NCBI GenBank assembly: GCA_045586925.1
Contig: JAZNBG010000012.1
Location: 124,001 to 188,000, forward strand
DNA: 64,000 nucleotides
Direction of reading: 5' to 3'
Source: SIG440 sp045586925
GTDB lineage: Bacteria > Bacillota > Clostridia > Monoglobales > Monoglobaceae
Shown: positions 25,947-35,673 of the stretch, piece by piece
Numbering within the stretch: the stretch's first letter is position 1
Layout: every line of letters starts with the position of its first letter
Made by a program: the position numbers and the translations under genes
Notes under the pieces: generated by a model
What the model saw: the letters and a program-made list of their open reading frames with translations, nothing else
Told to the model about the DNA's origin: nothing
The model's database searches: none

Positions 25947-28270
25947 TTTTCACTACCTCCACTAAGTGCATTTTCAAGAACAGTTTTCATATCCTTTGCA
26001 AAAACAAATTCAACCTCGTTCTTTATTTTTTCGGGAAGCTCTTCAAAATCCTTTTTATTCTCAAATGGAATAATAATCTTGCGAATTCCCATACGATATG
26101 CCGCCAACGATTTTTCTTTAAGTCCTCCAATTGGCAACACTCTGCCACGCAACGTAATTTCGCCCGTCATTGCAACATTGCGGTTAACTGCTTTGCCTGT
26201 AAGTGCTGAAATTATTGCCGTCGCCATTGTAATTCCTGCAGATGGACCATCCTTTGGAATTGCACCCTCGGGGACGTGAATATGAATATCCTTTTCCTTG
26301 TAGAAATCAGAGTTGATTTCAAACACATCTGAATTTGCACGGATAAAGCTGAGTGCTGCACGTGCAGATTCCTTCATCACATCTCCAAGGTTTCCGGTAA
26401 GTTCAAGCTTACCTGTGCCCTTCATTGTATTGACCTCGATATAAAGCGTATCGCCGCCTGTTTGAGTCCAAGCAAGTCCAGTTGCGGCACCTATAAGGTT
26501 TGACTCTGACATATGTTCATAAAGGTAAATTCTGCTGCCGAGATATTTCTTTAAAACCTTTTCGCTGACAGTTACGCTCTGCTTTTTCTCTTCAACAATC
26601 TCCTTTGCAGCCTTACGACATATTGCGGCAAGCTTGCGTTCAAGTGTACGTACACCTGATTCACGGGTATAGCCCTCAATAATCAATCGCATTGTGCTGT
26701 CGGGGATTTTAAGCATCTTTGCATTCAAGCCGTTTTGCTTTCTCTGCTTTGGAAGAAGATATTTTTTTGCTATACTGAACTTTTCGTCCTCGGTATAGCC
26801 CGAAATCTCGATTATGTCCATTCTGTCATAAAGCGGAGCGGGAATATTTTCAATTGAATTTGCCGTTGTGACAAACAAAACCTTTGAAAGGTCAAACGGC
26901 AGTTCAAGAAAATGGTCACGAAAAGTGCTGCACTGTTCGGGGTCAAGAACTTCAAGCATTGCAGCGGCAGGGTCACCGTGAAAATCGCTTGACATCTTGT
27001 CAATTTCATCAAGAAGTACAAGGGGATTATTGCTGCCTGCCTGCTTCATTGCAGTAATTATTCTGCCGGGCATTGCACCCACATAGGTTTTGCGATGACC
27101 GCGAATTTCAGCCTCGTTCTGAATACCGCCAAGACTGACACGGACATACTTTCTGCCCAAAGACTCCGCCAATGATTTTGCAATTGAGGTCTTACCCGTC
27201 CCCGGAGGGCCGGCAAGACAAATAATCGAGCCTTTTGTATCTTCTGCAAGACATTTAACCGCCAGATATTCAAGTATTCTTTCTTTAACCTTTTCAAGGC
27301 CATAATGGTCACGGTCTAAGATTTTCTTTGCTTCTTCTATATCAGAATTTTCATCGGTAGATATTTCCCAAGGCATCGCAAGAACTGTTTCGATATAATT
27401 CTGAACAACGCCGTACTCCTGAGAATGTACCGAGAGTCTTGAAAGTCTGCCAAGCTCTTCGTCAAGCTTTTCAACCACTTCTTTTGGGAGATTTCGCTTT
27501 TCAATTTTTTCCTTGTAAGAATCTGCCTCAACCTGACCCGATTCAAAATCGCCAAGTTCCTCCTGAATAACCTTCATTTGTTCACGCAGAATATAGTCAC
27601 GCTGATTTTTGTCAAGACTGGTTTTCAGTTTTGACATAACACCCTGCTCGATTTCCATAATGTTATTTTCATTTTCCATAAAAGCAATCAGCTTTTCCAT
27701 ACGGGTGTCAACGTGAAGTTCTTCAAGTATAATTTGCTTTTCGTGAGGCTTTAATGGGAAGTTTGTTGCCGTAATATCCGCAAGCTCGCCTGCATCCTCT
27801 ATTTCAAGCATAGATGCGGCAATTTCAGGATTCATTTTTTCATAAAGATTAAAATATTCTTCAAGGAGCTTTTGAATTCTCCTCATAAGCACCTGCTCCT
27901 GCAGACTATCCTCACAGGGTATGTCGTTTTTCTTTACAACCGTCGCCTGAATAAACCGCTCTCCATTGTCAAATACTGTCATTCCGGCACGGAAAAGACC
28001 CTCCACAAGAACACGCAAGTTTCCGTCAGGAAGGCGAAGAATCTGCTTAACCTCGGCAACAACACCGATTTTTGAAACCTCGTCCTTAGTGGGATTTTCG
28101 GTCATTATATCCTTTTGATAGCTCAAAAACACAAGCTGGTCTTTGGACATTGCATATTCAACAGCCGCAATTGATTTTTTTCTGCCCACATCAAAGTGCA
28201 GAACCATCCCCGGAAAGATTGAAATTCCTCGCAAAGGGATAAGCGGCATTATATATCTTTTGTTTGCCAT
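25919..28270 (-). CDS. lon: ATP-dependent protease LonA
   Basis: 783 residues with the full LonA order: substrate-binding LAN domain (PLIPLRGISIFPGMVLHFDVG), coiled coil, AAA module (Walker A GPPGTGKTS, Walker B VLLDEIDK) and the protease domain with Ser in PKDGPSAGITMA (near residue 675) and Lys in GGLKEKSLAA. It degrades misfolded and regulatory proteins. Its promoter lies within the 3' end of lonB (28329-28357). A perfect 8-bp inverted repeat (GCAAAATA-GAAA-TATTTTGC, 28295-28314) sits in the leader and may be an operator. Confidence 0.97.
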   Translation of the reverse strand: MANKRYIMPLIPLRGISIFPGMVLHFDVGRKKSIAAVEYAMSKDQLVFLSYQKDIMTENPTKDEVSKIGVVAEVKQILRLPDGNLRVLVEGLFRAGMTVFDNGERFIQATVVKKNDIPCEDSLQEQVLMRRIQKLLEEYFNLYEKMNPEIAASMLEIEDAGELADITATNFPLKPHEKQIILEELHVDTRMEKLIAFMENENNIMEIEQGVMSKLKTSLDKNQRDYILREQMKVIQEELGDFESGQVEADSYKEKIEKRNLPKEVVEKLDEELGRLSRLSVHSQEYGVVQNYIETVLAMPWEISTDENSDIEEAKKILDRDHYGLEKVKERILEYLAVKCLAEDTKGSIICLAGPPGTGKTSIAKSLAESLGRKYVRVSLGGIQNEAEIRGHRKTYVGAMPGRIITAMKQAGSNNPLVLLDEIDKMSSDFHGDPAAAMLEVLDPEQCSTFRDHFLELPFDLSKVLFVTTANSIENIPAPLYDRMDIIEISGYTEDEKFSIAKKYLLPKQRKQNGLNAKMLKIPDSTMRLIIEGYTRESGVRTLERKLAAICRKAAKEIVEEKKQSVTVSEKVLKKYLGSRIYLYEHMSESNLIGAATGLAWTQTGGDTLYIEVNTMKGTGKLELTGNLGDVMKESARAALSFIRANSDVFEINSDFYKEKDIHIHVPEGAIPKDGPSAGITMATAIISALTGKAVNRNVAMTGEITLRGRVLPIGGLKEKSLAAYRMGIRKIIIPFENKKDFEELPEKIKNEVEFVFAKDMKTVLENALSGGSEKWNLSTLSC

Positions 28271-28328
28271 CTGTCTGTTTTCTTCCTTTCACAAGCAAAA
28301 TAGAAATATTTTGCCCATTATCCGTACT

Positions 28329-28357
28329 ATTATACTATTTTTTTCGGAAGATTTCAA
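28329..28357 (-). promoter_or_regulatory. Sigma-A promoter of lonA-engB-hisS...
   Basis: TTGAAA (28352-28357), 17 nt, TATAAT (28329-28334) on the minus strand. The -35 and spacer lie inside the last codons of lonB. Confidence 0.75.
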
Positions 28358-30041
28358 CCCCTTCGGCACTAATTATTCCTATATTATCTGATTTTTTTGA
28401 TATAATTTCCTCTATTTTCCCCTGATTTTGATTTTTCATCACATCAAGAACCTGAAATATACTGTCTGTTGGAATAATTTCTACGGCATAATCTGCAAAT
28501 CTTTCCTGCCAGTTTGCCGACGGAATAATAACTCGCTTTGCACCTGCCTCCATCGCCGCCTTTATTTTAAGAGGAACCTCGCCTACTCCGCATACCTCGC
28601 CGCAAACCGAAAGTTCGCCCGTCAGAGCTATGTCGCCACCAAAAGGAATTTTTTTAATCGCAGAATATACTGCACAAAAAATCGCAATGCCCGCCGACGG
28701 GCCATCCACAGGAACACTGTTGGGAAAATTAATATGAATATTATATTCATCCACCGATATTCCAAGCAGGCATTTCATAACCGTTATCGTGTTTTTAACC
28801 GACGATGAAATACTGCTTTTACGCTTCAGTTTTTGACACTTATTGGTAATTTCCTCCTCCTCGATTGCACCGGTGACAGTTACCTGACCTTTTCCTATTT
28901 GACATTTTTCTGCAACTGCCTCGATATCAAGTATGCAACCTTGTGAGCTGCCAAACACTGCCAAACCCGAAACCTTGCCTATGCGAGCCGTATTTATCAT
29001 ATGCTTTTCGTATCTTGGGTTGTATTTACCCGTTTCAATCACCCATTCAACATCCGAGCACTCAACCCTTGTCCTCTTTTCAAGCTTGGTTACGCTTTCT
29101 GCAGTTTGAATTATGTTTACAGCATCTCTACCGTTGTCAGCAAATGCCGCCACCATATCAAAAACTTCGTTTTCAAATTCTGTATCAGTCTTTTTTGCCG
29201 CATCACAGGCTATCGTTTTAACCTGTTCCCGCGAAAGACTGCTGAAAAACACCTCCACACATCTTGACCGCAAAGCCGGTGGAATTTCCTCGGGCAGTCG
29301 GGTAGTTGCACCGATAAGCCTGAAATCGGCAGGAAAACCATTTCTGAAAATTTCGTGAATGTGTCTTGGAATTTCCTTGTTGTCACGACTGTAGTATGCG
29401 CTGTCAAAATATACCCGCCTGTCTTCAAGTACCTTCAGCAGTTTATTAAGCTGAATTGATGACAGTTCGCCTATCTCGTCAATAAAAAGCACACCGCCGT
29501 GTGCCCGTGTCACCGCCCCCTCCTTAGGCTGAGGCACACCTGCAGGCCCATATGCCCCCGCTCCCTGATAAATAGGGTCGTGGACCGAGCCAATAAGGGG
29601 ATCGGCAATACTTCTTTCATCATACTGCATTGTTGTTGCATCAATTTCCACAAATTTTGAGTATTCCTTAAATGGCGACTCGGGATTTCGTTTTGCCTCG
29701 TTAAGCACCACTCTTGCCGCCGCCGTTTTGCCTACCCCCGGGGGACCATAAATCAATACGTGTTGTGGATTTTTGCCGCAAAGTGCACTTCGCAGAGCCT
29801 TTATTCCTTCCTCCTGACCTATAATCTCGTTTACTTTTTTAGGTCTTGTCTTTTCGGTTAATGGTTCTGTTAACTTAATGTTATTCAGTTTTTTCAGCCG
29901 TTCTAATTCTCGGATGCTGTCCTTATTCAAAGAATTTCTACCAGAATACTGACTGTTTAACATTGACAAAAAATACACACCTATTACTATTGTAAAGAAA
30001 AACTGTACAATAGTCATCAAGGTCGTCACGGTATTTAACAT
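28335..30041 (-). CDS. lonB: Membrane-anchored ATP-dependent protease LonB
   Basis: 568 residues. An N-terminal membrane helix (TLMTIVQFFFTIVIGVYFL) replaces the LAN domain. The AAA module has Walker A YGPPGVGKTAA and Walker B GGVLFIDEIGEL; the protease domain has the Ser in PVDGPSAGIAIF and a Lys in PLKIKAAMEAG. This is the bacterial spore-associated LonB layout. In Bacillus lonB lies next to lonA and is expressed in the forespore under sigma-F/sigma-G. AAGGAG precedes the start. A sigma-G-like promoter is at 30073-30101. Confidence 0.93.
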   Translation of the reverse strand: MLNTVTTLMTIVQFFFTIVIGVYFLSMLNSQYSGRNSLNKDSIRELERLKKLNNIKLTEPLTEKTRPKKVNEIIGQEEGIKALRSALCGKNPQHVLIYGPPGVGKTAAARVVLNEAKRNPESPFKEYSKFVEIDATTMQYDERSIADPLIGSVHDPIYQGAGAYGPAGVPQPKEGAVTRAHGGVLFIDEIGELSSIQLNKLLKVLEDRRVYFDSAYYSRDNKEIPRHIHEIFRNGFPADFRLIGATTRLPEEIPPALRSRCVEVFFSSLSREQVKTIACDAAKKTDTEFENEVFDMVAAFADNGRDAVNIIQTAESVTKLEKRTRVECSDVEWVIETGKYNPRYEKHMINTARIGKVSGLAVFGSSQGCILDIEAVAEKCQIGKGQVTVTGAIEEEEITNKCQKLKRKSSISSSVKNTITVMKCLLGISVDEYNIHINFPNSVPVDGPSAGIAIFCAVYSAIKKIPFGGDIALTGELSVCGEVCGVGEVPLKIKAAMEAGAKRVIIPSANWQERFADYAVEIIPTDSIFQVLDVMKNQNQGKIEEIISKKSDNIGIISAEGVEIFRKK

Positions 30042-30072
30042 AAAGCTTGCTCCTTATCTATTTTAATACCGT

Positions 30073-30101
30073 TAGTATGTGTTTTTGAAAAATATTAATA
30101 C
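30073..30101 (-). promoter_or_regulatory. Candidate forespore (sigma-G/F-type) promoter of lonB
   Basis: On the minus strand, GTATT (30097-30101), 17 nt, CATACTA (30073-30079). The -10 fits CATnnTA; the -35 differs from GnATA/G at one base. No good sigma-A promoter is in the same gap. Confidence 0.45.
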
Positions 30102-30104
30102 AGC

Positions 30105-30141
30105 AAAAAAGAACTGATACTTTGATATGCACCAGTTCTTT
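30105..30141 (-). terminator. Terminator of pflB-pflA
   Basis: AAAGAACTG (30108-30116) pairs with CAGTTCTTT (30133-30141); T6 follows on the minus strand. Confidence 0.85.
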
Positions 30142-30145
30142 ATGT

Positions 30146-30859
30146 TTATTTTAATTGATTATTTACATACTTTTGCAGCCGTTCCTTAACATCCATATCA
30201 ATGTCTTGAGTATCTGCAAGGGGATTTTTTATCCCCAATTTTTCATACTTATAAAATCCCATTGTATGAAAGCCCAGAAGCTCGTATTTTTCAACACAGC
30301 TGAAATTTCTTATAATCTTAATATATTTATCAAGCACCTCTTCGCTGTCATTTATCCCCGGAATAACCACTGTGCGAATCCAGGTTTTCTTACCTGTGCT
30401 CTCAAGATAGTTTAACATTTCGAGAGTTTTGCCCATATCTACACCTGTGTATTTTATGTAGCTTTCATCATCCCAGAATTTAAGGTCAAGAATAACCATC
30501 TGAGATTTTTCAATAACAAACCGTACAGAGTCAGATAGCTCTACCGCTCCTGATGTATCTAACGCATAATTAATTCCGTTATTTTTCAGCAACGGAACAC
30601 ACTCTCTCAAAAACTCTGCCTGCAAAAGAGGCTCACCGCCTGAAAATGTTACTCCGCCAATATCTTTGAAATATGGCTTATATCTGGCGATTTTTTTTAC
30701 CAAAGCATCTGCATCTGTTTTCTGCCCTGCTCCGTTCCACGTATCCGGGTTATGGCAATAGGCACACCTAAGTGGACATCCCGCAAGGAACACCGCACAC
30801 CGAATGCCTATCCCATCAACCGCAGCTAAACTTTCAAAGGAGTGTATAATGCCTTCCAT
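30146..30859 (-). CDS. pflA: Pyruvate formate-lyase activating enzyme (radical SAM)
   Basis: 237 residues. The radical-SAM cluster motif is Cx3Cx2C in GCPLRCAYCHNPDTW (near residues 28-42). The opening IHSFESLAAVDGIGIRCAVFLAGCP and the GGVTFSGGEPLLQ block are typical of PflA. It cleaves S-adenosylmethionine to place the glycyl radical on PflB. It lies 11 nt downstream of pflB, and the terminator follows directly. Confidence 0.97.
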   Translation of the reverse strand: MEGIIHSFESLAAVDGIGIRCAVFLAGCPLRCAYCHNPDTWNGAGQKTDADALVKKIARYKPYFKDIGGVTFSGGEPLLQAEFLRECVPLLKNNGINYALDTSGAVELSDSVRFVIEKSQMVILDLKFWDDESYIKYTGVDMGKTLEMLNYLESTGKKTWIRTVVIPGINDSEEVLDKYIKIIRNFSCVEKYELLGFHTMGFYKYEKLGIKNPLADTQDIDMDVKERLQKYVNNQLK

Positions 30860-30870
30860 ACATTATCACC

Positions 30871-33099
30871 TTACATCTTTTCGTGGAAGGTTCTTGAAAT
30901 AACCTCCAACTGTTTATCACGGGTCAGCTTGTTAAAGTTAACCGCATAACCGCTTACACGGATGGTCAGCGACGGATAAAGTGATGGGTCATTCATTGCA
31001 TCAATAAGCTTTTGACGATTAAGCACATTTACATTAAGATGATGTGCGTCCTGTGCAAAGTATCCATCAAGAACTGCCACCAGTTTTTCTACACGGTCGT
31101 CATCATCACATCCCAAAGTTTCGGGGGTGATTGAGAAAGTATTTGAAATACCATCCTGACAGCAGTCATAACAAAGCTTTGCCACCGAGTTAAGTGATGC
31201 CAATGCTCCGTCTTTATCTCTGCCATGCATCGGGTTTGCACCGGGAGCAAAAGGCTCGCCCGCTTTTCTTCCATCAGGTGTTGAACCAGTCTTTTTACCA
31301 TAAACTACGTTAGATGTAATTGTCAGGATTGAAAGTGTATGCTTTGCACCACGATAAGTTTTTGTCTTGCACAATTCTGCATAGAAGAATTCTGTAATCC
31401 ACTTTGCAATTTCATCTGCACGGTCATCATCGTTGCCGTATTTGGGGAAGTCGCCTTCGGTCTTAAATTCAACAATCATTCCTCTTTCGTCCTTAACAGG
31501 CGTAACCTTTGCGTACTTTATTGCGCTGAGGCTATCTGCAAGAACACTAAGACCGCTGATACCAAACGCCATAAGACGCTCAGGCTCAACATCGTGAAGT
31601 GACATCATCAGTCTTTCATAGGCATAACGGTCGTGCATAAAATGAATAACATTCATTGTATTTACATACAGCTTTGCCATCCATGAAGCATATTCCTTAA
31701 AAGCAACCATTACCTCATCATAATCAAGAGGCTTATCGTCGTCAAATGTCTTGCCCTCAGGTGCAACCTGCTCGCCGTAGATTTCGTCCTTTCCGCCGTT
31801 GAGTGCCATAAGAAGAACCTTAGCAAGGTTACATCTTGCCCCAAAGAACTGCATCTGCTTACCAACCTTCATTGCAGATACGCAGCAGGCAATTGCATAG
31901 TCATCGCCAAAGTCCTTGCGCATTACATCGTCATTTTCATACTGAATTGAGTCTGTATCAATCGACACCTTTGCACAAAATTCCTTAAATCCCTTAGGAA
32001 GCTCCTGAGCCCAAAGAACTGTAATATTAGGCTCTGCACTTGGACCAAGGTTATAGAGAGTCTGCAAAAATCTGAAACAAGTCTTTGTAACCATAGGTCT
32101 TCCGTCTTCTGTCATACCTGCCAACGAACAAGTAACCCAAACCGGGTCACCGGCAAAAAGCTCGTTATATTCAGGTGTGCGTAAATGACGAACTAAACGC
32201 ATTTTCAGCACCAAATCATCAATAAGCTCCTGAGCCGAGATTTCATCAAGATTTCCCTCTTCAATATCTCGCTGAATATAAATATCAATAAAGGCAGAAA
32301 TACGTCCAATACTATTGGCAGCACCATTCTGCTCCTTTACTGCACCAAGATAGCCGAAATACAACCACTGTATTGCCTCTAACGCATTATTTGCAGGATG
32401 GGTAATATCACAACCGTATTCACCCGCCATAACAACAAGCTGTTTCATAAATTCAAGCTGTCTTTCGATATCCTCGACAAGCTGAATTGTGTCTGCCGAC
32501 ATATCCCTCTCGCTTATACGTTTTTTGTCAAGTTCACGCTGCTGGATAAGGTAATCCATACCGTAAAGAGCAATTCTTCGGTAATCACCAATAATTCTGC
32601 CACGGGCATATGCATCAGGCAAACCTGTAAGCACACCTACGTGCCTTGCTTTTTTCATTGTATCTGTATATACACGGAAAACACCGGTATTATGTGTTGT
32701 TCGATATTTAAATTCATCTTCAACATTTTTGCCAATTTCATATCCATATGCCTTGCACGCCTGAACTGCGTTGCGATATCCCGCAAATGGATTAACCGCT
32801 CTTTTAAGAGGCTCGTCGGTCTGAAGTCCCTTAATTACATCATCACCCTCAATAATATATCCGGGCTTAAAAGTCAGCAAGGATGATACGTGGTCAGGGT
32901 CAACACTAAGAACACCTCCGTTTTTGTTTTCTTCAATCAACAGTTCCTGAACTCTTGCTGAAACACGGTCGGTTCGTTTAGTTGTTCCTTTAAGGAACGA
33001 TGCATCACCCATATATGGTGTATAATTCTGCTTAATAAAATCAGCCACATCTATGGTACTTGTCCAACTGCCTTTCTTAAATCCTCTCCAATGTGCCAT
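30871..33099 (-). CDS. pflB: Formate C-acetyltransferase (pyruvate formate-lyase)
   Basis: 742 residues from ATG 33099 (an in-frame TTG at 33105 is less likely). The enzyme converts pyruvate and CoA to acetyl-CoA and formate under anaerobic conditions. The catalytic Cys pair is in AIACCVSAMKVGKQMQFFGAR; the glycyl-radical site is RVSGYAVNF, 25-30 residues from the C-terminus. Length is normal. It is co-transcribed with pflA and is controlled by a ZTP riboswitch and terminator in its 5' leader (33122-33230). Confidence 0.98.
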   Translation of the reverse strand: MAHWRGFKKGSWTSTIDVADFIKQNYTPYMGDASFLKGTTKRTDRVSARVQELLIEENKNGGVLSVDPDHVSSLLTFKPGYIIEGDDVIKGLQTDEPLKRAVNPFAGYRNAVQACKAYGYEIGKNVEDEFKYRTTHNTGVFRVYTDTMKKARHVGVLTGLPDAYARGRIIGDYRRIALYGMDYLIQQRELDKKRISERDMSADTIQLVEDIERQLEFMKQLVVMAGEYGCDITHPANNALEAIQWLYFGYLGAVKEQNGAANSIGRISAFIDIYIQRDIEEGNLDEISAQELIDDLVLKMRLVRHLRTPEYNELFAGDPVWVTCSLAGMTEDGRPMVTKTCFRFLQTLYNLGPSAEPNITVLWAQELPKGFKEFCAKVSIDTDSIQYENDDVMRKDFGDDYAIACCVSAMKVGKQMQFFGARCNLAKVLLMALNGGKDEIYGEQVAPEGKTFDDDKPLDYDEVMVAFKEYASWMAKLYVNTMNVIHFMHDRYAYERLMMSLHDVEPERLMAFGISGLSVLADSLSAIKYAKVTPVKDERGMIVEFKTEGDFPKYGNDDDRADEIAKWITEFFYAELCKTKTYRGAKHTLSILTITSNVVYGKKTGSTPDGRKAGEPFAPGANPMHGRDKDGALASLNSVAKLCYDCCQDGISNTFSITPETLGCDDDDRVEKLVAVLDGYFAQDAHHLNVNVLNRQKLIDAMNDPSLYPSLTIRVSGYAVNFNKLTRDKQLEVISRTFHEKM

Positions 33100-33121
33100 A
33101 AACAATCATCTCTCTTTCTGT

Positions 33122-33158
33122 AAAAATAAAAGAACATCCTGCGTCAAAAACAAGGATG
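33122..33158 (-). terminator. Riboswitch-controlled terminator upstream of pflB
   Basis: CATCC (33135-33139) and GGATG (33154-33158) form a stem with a T-rich tail on the minus strand. The 5' arm of this stem, as transcribed, is the conserved 3' end of the ZTP aptamer, so ligand binding and termination exclude each other. Confidence 0.75.
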
Positions 33159-33230
33159 CCCAGGCGGTCGGCTAATATTAATCCCTGTTTCCTCACAGTT
33201 AATGCTGCATTCCGCCAGTCGCAGGGGTTT
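33154..33230 (-). ncRNA. ZTP riboswitch (pfl motif)
   Basis: On the minus strand the leader has CCTGCGACTGGCGG (about 33213-33226), then a variable loop, then the near-invariant CCGCCTGGGCATCC (33154-33167). These are the two conserved parts of the pfl/ZTP aptamer, which binds ZTP/ZMP, signals of low 10-formyl-tetrahydrofolate. The intrinsic terminator follows, so ligand should switch on pflB-pflA, which makes formate, a one-carbon donor. Confidence 0.92.
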
Positions 33231-33247
33231 TTAAATTTTACAATATT

Positions 33248-33276
33248 ATTATACACCAATTTTCATCTATTGTCAA
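33248..33276 (-). promoter_or_regulatory. Consensus sigma-A promoter of pflB-pflA
   Basis: TTGACA (33271-33276), 17 nt, TATAAT (33248-33253) on the minus strand: a perfect match. Confidence 0.9.
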
Positions 33277-33368
33277 ACTTATTCTTAAACAAATATATTA
33301 TTTTTTTGATTATTTGAATACTAATGATGTTATAGGGAAAAATCTATGTGTAAATATTTCCAAAAACC

Positions 33369-33397
33369 TTGCAAATCAAGGAAATTTAGTGTATAAT
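33369..33397 (+). promoter_or_regulatory. Sigma-A promoter of rnjA
   Basis: TTGCAA (33369-33374), 17 nt, TATAAT (33392-33397). The transcript would have a leader of about 80 nt with no structure that I recognise. Confidence 0.8.
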
Positions 33398-33485
33398 ATA
33401 CCGTAGTTGAATGTTACTGGCATAATTTTGTCGGTTCATTGATACAGAGCGGTTAAAATTTTATATTAATTAGGAGGATAGTTTT

Positions 33486-35150
33486 TTGCAAAAAAGTAAA
33501 AAAATCAAGATTACACCACTTGGAGGGCTGCACGAGATCGGAAAAAATATGACAGTCTTCGAGTACGGAAGCGACCTGATTATTCTTGATGCAGGCCTTG
33601 CATTTCCCGACGATGATATGTTGGGAATCGATATGGTTATACCCGATATAACCTATCTGCAAAAGCACAAGAACAGAATACGCGGTATTGTTCTTACTCA
33701 CGGTCATGAAGACCACATCGGTGCAATTCCTTATGTCCTTAAGGAATTTAATGTGCCCGTTTACGGCACAAAGCTGACTTTGGGAATACTTAAAAACAAA
33801 CTAGAAGAGCACGGAATTTTAAACTCCTCAAAGCTCAATGTTATAAGCCCCGGAGCAACATTCTCACTTGGAGAATTCAAGGTTGAATTTATCCGGTCTA
33901 ACCACAGTATCGCAGACGCGGTTGCCATCGCTCTCCACACCCCTGCAGGAACAATTCTGCACACAGGTGACTTTAAAATCGACTCAACGCCAATTGACGG
34001 CGAAATGATTGACCTTGGCCGCATAGGCGAGCTTGGCAGGAAGGGCGTTTTGCTCCTTATGTCTGACAGCACCAATGCCGAACGCAAGGGCTATACTATG
34101 AGTGAAAGCACCGTAGGTGCCACCTTTGACAGCGTATTTGACAACTGCAGTAAGAGAATTTTTGTTGCCACCTTTGCATCTAACATTCATCGTGTACAGC
34201 AAATTATCAATGCTGCAGTGAAATATGGCAGAAAGGTTGCAATTTCGGGACGCAGTATGGAAAATGTTCTTACTGCCGCAATCGAGCTTGGGTATATGGA
34301 TATCCCCAAAAACACCCTGATAAAGCTTGACGAAATAGGCAAATACTCAAAAGAGCAATTGGTTATTGTTACCACCGGAAGTCAGGGCGAAACTATGTCA
34401 GCTCTATCACGTATGGCGTTTTCGGGTCACAAAAAGGTAAATATCGAAGCCGATGACCTTGTTATCATTTCGGCAAGCCCAATACCGGGCAACGAGAAAG
34501 CGATTTCAAACGTAATAAACGAGCTTCTTAAACACGGAGCAGAGGTAATTTACGAATCCCTTGCTGATGTCCATGTATCAGGACACGCCTGTCAGGAGGA
34601 GCTTAAAATTATACTTGCTCTTGCGAAACCCAAATACTTTATGCCTGTTCACGGCGAATTCAAACATCTAAGCCGACACCGCTCTTTGGCTTTGCAGATG
34701 GGAATTGATTCAAAAGACATCTTTATGATGGAAAACGGTCAGGTTCTTGAGGTTTCCAAAAGTGGGGCAAAAATCACCGGAATTGTTCCCTCTGGCAAGG
34801 TTCTGGTTGACGGCTTAGGCGTTGGAGATGTTGGCTCTATTGTCCTTCGCGACCGCAAGCATCTGTCAGAAGATGGTTTGATTGTTGTTGTTATGACAAT
34901 CGACCACGCAAGCCAGACTGTTGTTGCAGGTCCCGATATTATATCACGTGGTTTTGTGTATGTCCGTGAATCTGAAGATTTAATGGAAAGTATGCGGATA
35001 AAAACCGCAGATATTGTCAACACCTGCCTTGACAACCACACTCTTGACTGGGCAAGTCTTAAATCTCACGTTAAAAACGAGTTGGGTGCATATATCTTTG
35101 AAAAGACAAAGAGAAAGCCGATGATACTGCCAGTTATTATGGATATTTAA
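33486..35150 (+). CDS. rnjA: Ribonuclease J
   Basis: 554 residues from a TTG start 33486 with AGGAGG 8 nt upstream. A beta-CASP metallo-beta-lactamase nuclease: the zinc motif is HGHEDHIG (LTHGHEDHIGAIPY, near residues 74-87), later HTGDFKID and the beta-CASP segments, and HVSGHA in the C-terminal half. It is the 5'-3' exonuclease/endonuclease for mRNA decay and rRNA maturation in Firmicutes. Monocistronic, between its own promoter and terminator. Confidence 0.97.
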   Translation: MQKSKKIKITPLGGLHEIGKNMTVFEYGSDLIILDAGLAFPDDDMLGIDMVIPDITYLQKHKNRIRGIVLTHGHEDHIGAIPYVLKEFNVPVYGTKLTLGILKNKLEEHGILNSSKLNVISPGATFSLGEFKVEFIRSNHSIADAVAIALHTPAGTILHTGDFKIDSTPIDGEMIDLGRIGELGRKGVLLLMSDSTNAERKGYTMSESTVGATFDSVFDNCSKRIFVATFASNIHRVQQIINAAVKYGRKVAISGRSMENVLTAAIELGYMDIPKNTLIKLDEIGKYSKEQLVIVTTGSQGETMSALSRMAFSGHKKVNIEADDLVIISASPIPGNEKAISNVINELLKHGAEVIYESLADVHVSGHACQEELKIILALAKPKYFMPVHGEFKHLSRHRSLALQMGIDSKDIFMMENGQVLEVSKSGAKITGIVPSGKVLVDGLGVGDVGSIVLRDRKHLSEDGLIVVVMTIDHASQTVVAGPDIISRGFVYVRESEDLMESMRIKTADIVNTCLDNHTLDWASLKSHVKNELGAYIFEKTKRKPMILPVIMDI

Positions 35151-35159
35151 AAACAGATA

Positions 35160-35192
35160 ACGCCCTTGCTTATCAGCAAGGGCGTTTACTTT
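35160..35192. terminator. Terminator after rnjA, shared with the gene at 35200
   Basis: ACGCCCTTGC (35160-35169) pairs with GCAAGGGCGT (35176-35185); T-rich tails on both strands. Confidence 0.88.
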
Positions 35193-35199
35193 TGTTAAT

Positions 35200-35580
35200 T
35201 TATTTGTATTCACCGCAGTTTTTGCAAAACTGATTTATGCTTTCATTTTCTTCGTTACATTTTTTACATATCCACTTATTATCAGCCATCTTGTCAACTG
35301 TTCTTATGTCATATGTACGTTTGGGCATTGACACCGGTTTTTCGGGCTCAGTTAAGCCACTATCTTTTATCTTGCTACGCAACTCGGTTATATTTTGATT
35401 TAAATATTTTACATAGTCAAGAATCTCTCCCAATGCATAAAGCGATACAAAGCTTACAAAACCGCTTGCAGTCATAGCTATAAACACCACAAAAGATTCG
35501 CCCTGAAGTCCGCCGATAAAGCCTGCAACAACAGACAGCAACAACAGAACAATGGCTGTAATTCTACATATATTTTCCAT
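35200..35580 (-). CDS. Small membrane protein with C-terminal zinc ribbon
   Basis: 126 residues. Two N-terminal membrane helices (ITAIVLLLLSVVAGFIGG and FVVFIAMTASGFVSFVSLYALG), a short coiled-coil region (YVKYLNQNITELRSKIKD), and a zinc ribbon with four Cys (WICKKCNEENESINQFCKNCG). Proteins with this layout are common in Clostridia and of unknown role. GGGAGG precedes the ATG. It is convergent with rnjA and is the last ordinary gene before the accessory region. Confidence 0.65.
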   Translation of the reverse strand: MENICRITAIVLLLLSVVAGFIGGLQGESFVVFIAMTASGFVSFVSLYALGEILDYVKYLNQNITELRSKIKDSGLTEPEKPVSMPKRTYDIRTVDKMADNKWICKKCNEENESINQFCKNCGEYK

Positions 35581-35673
35581 ATAATTCCTCCCTTTTTTGT
35601 TATTATAGCAGATAACCGTTTTGAAATCAATATTTTTTCAGCCAATTACAATAATATCCAACAGATAATACGT

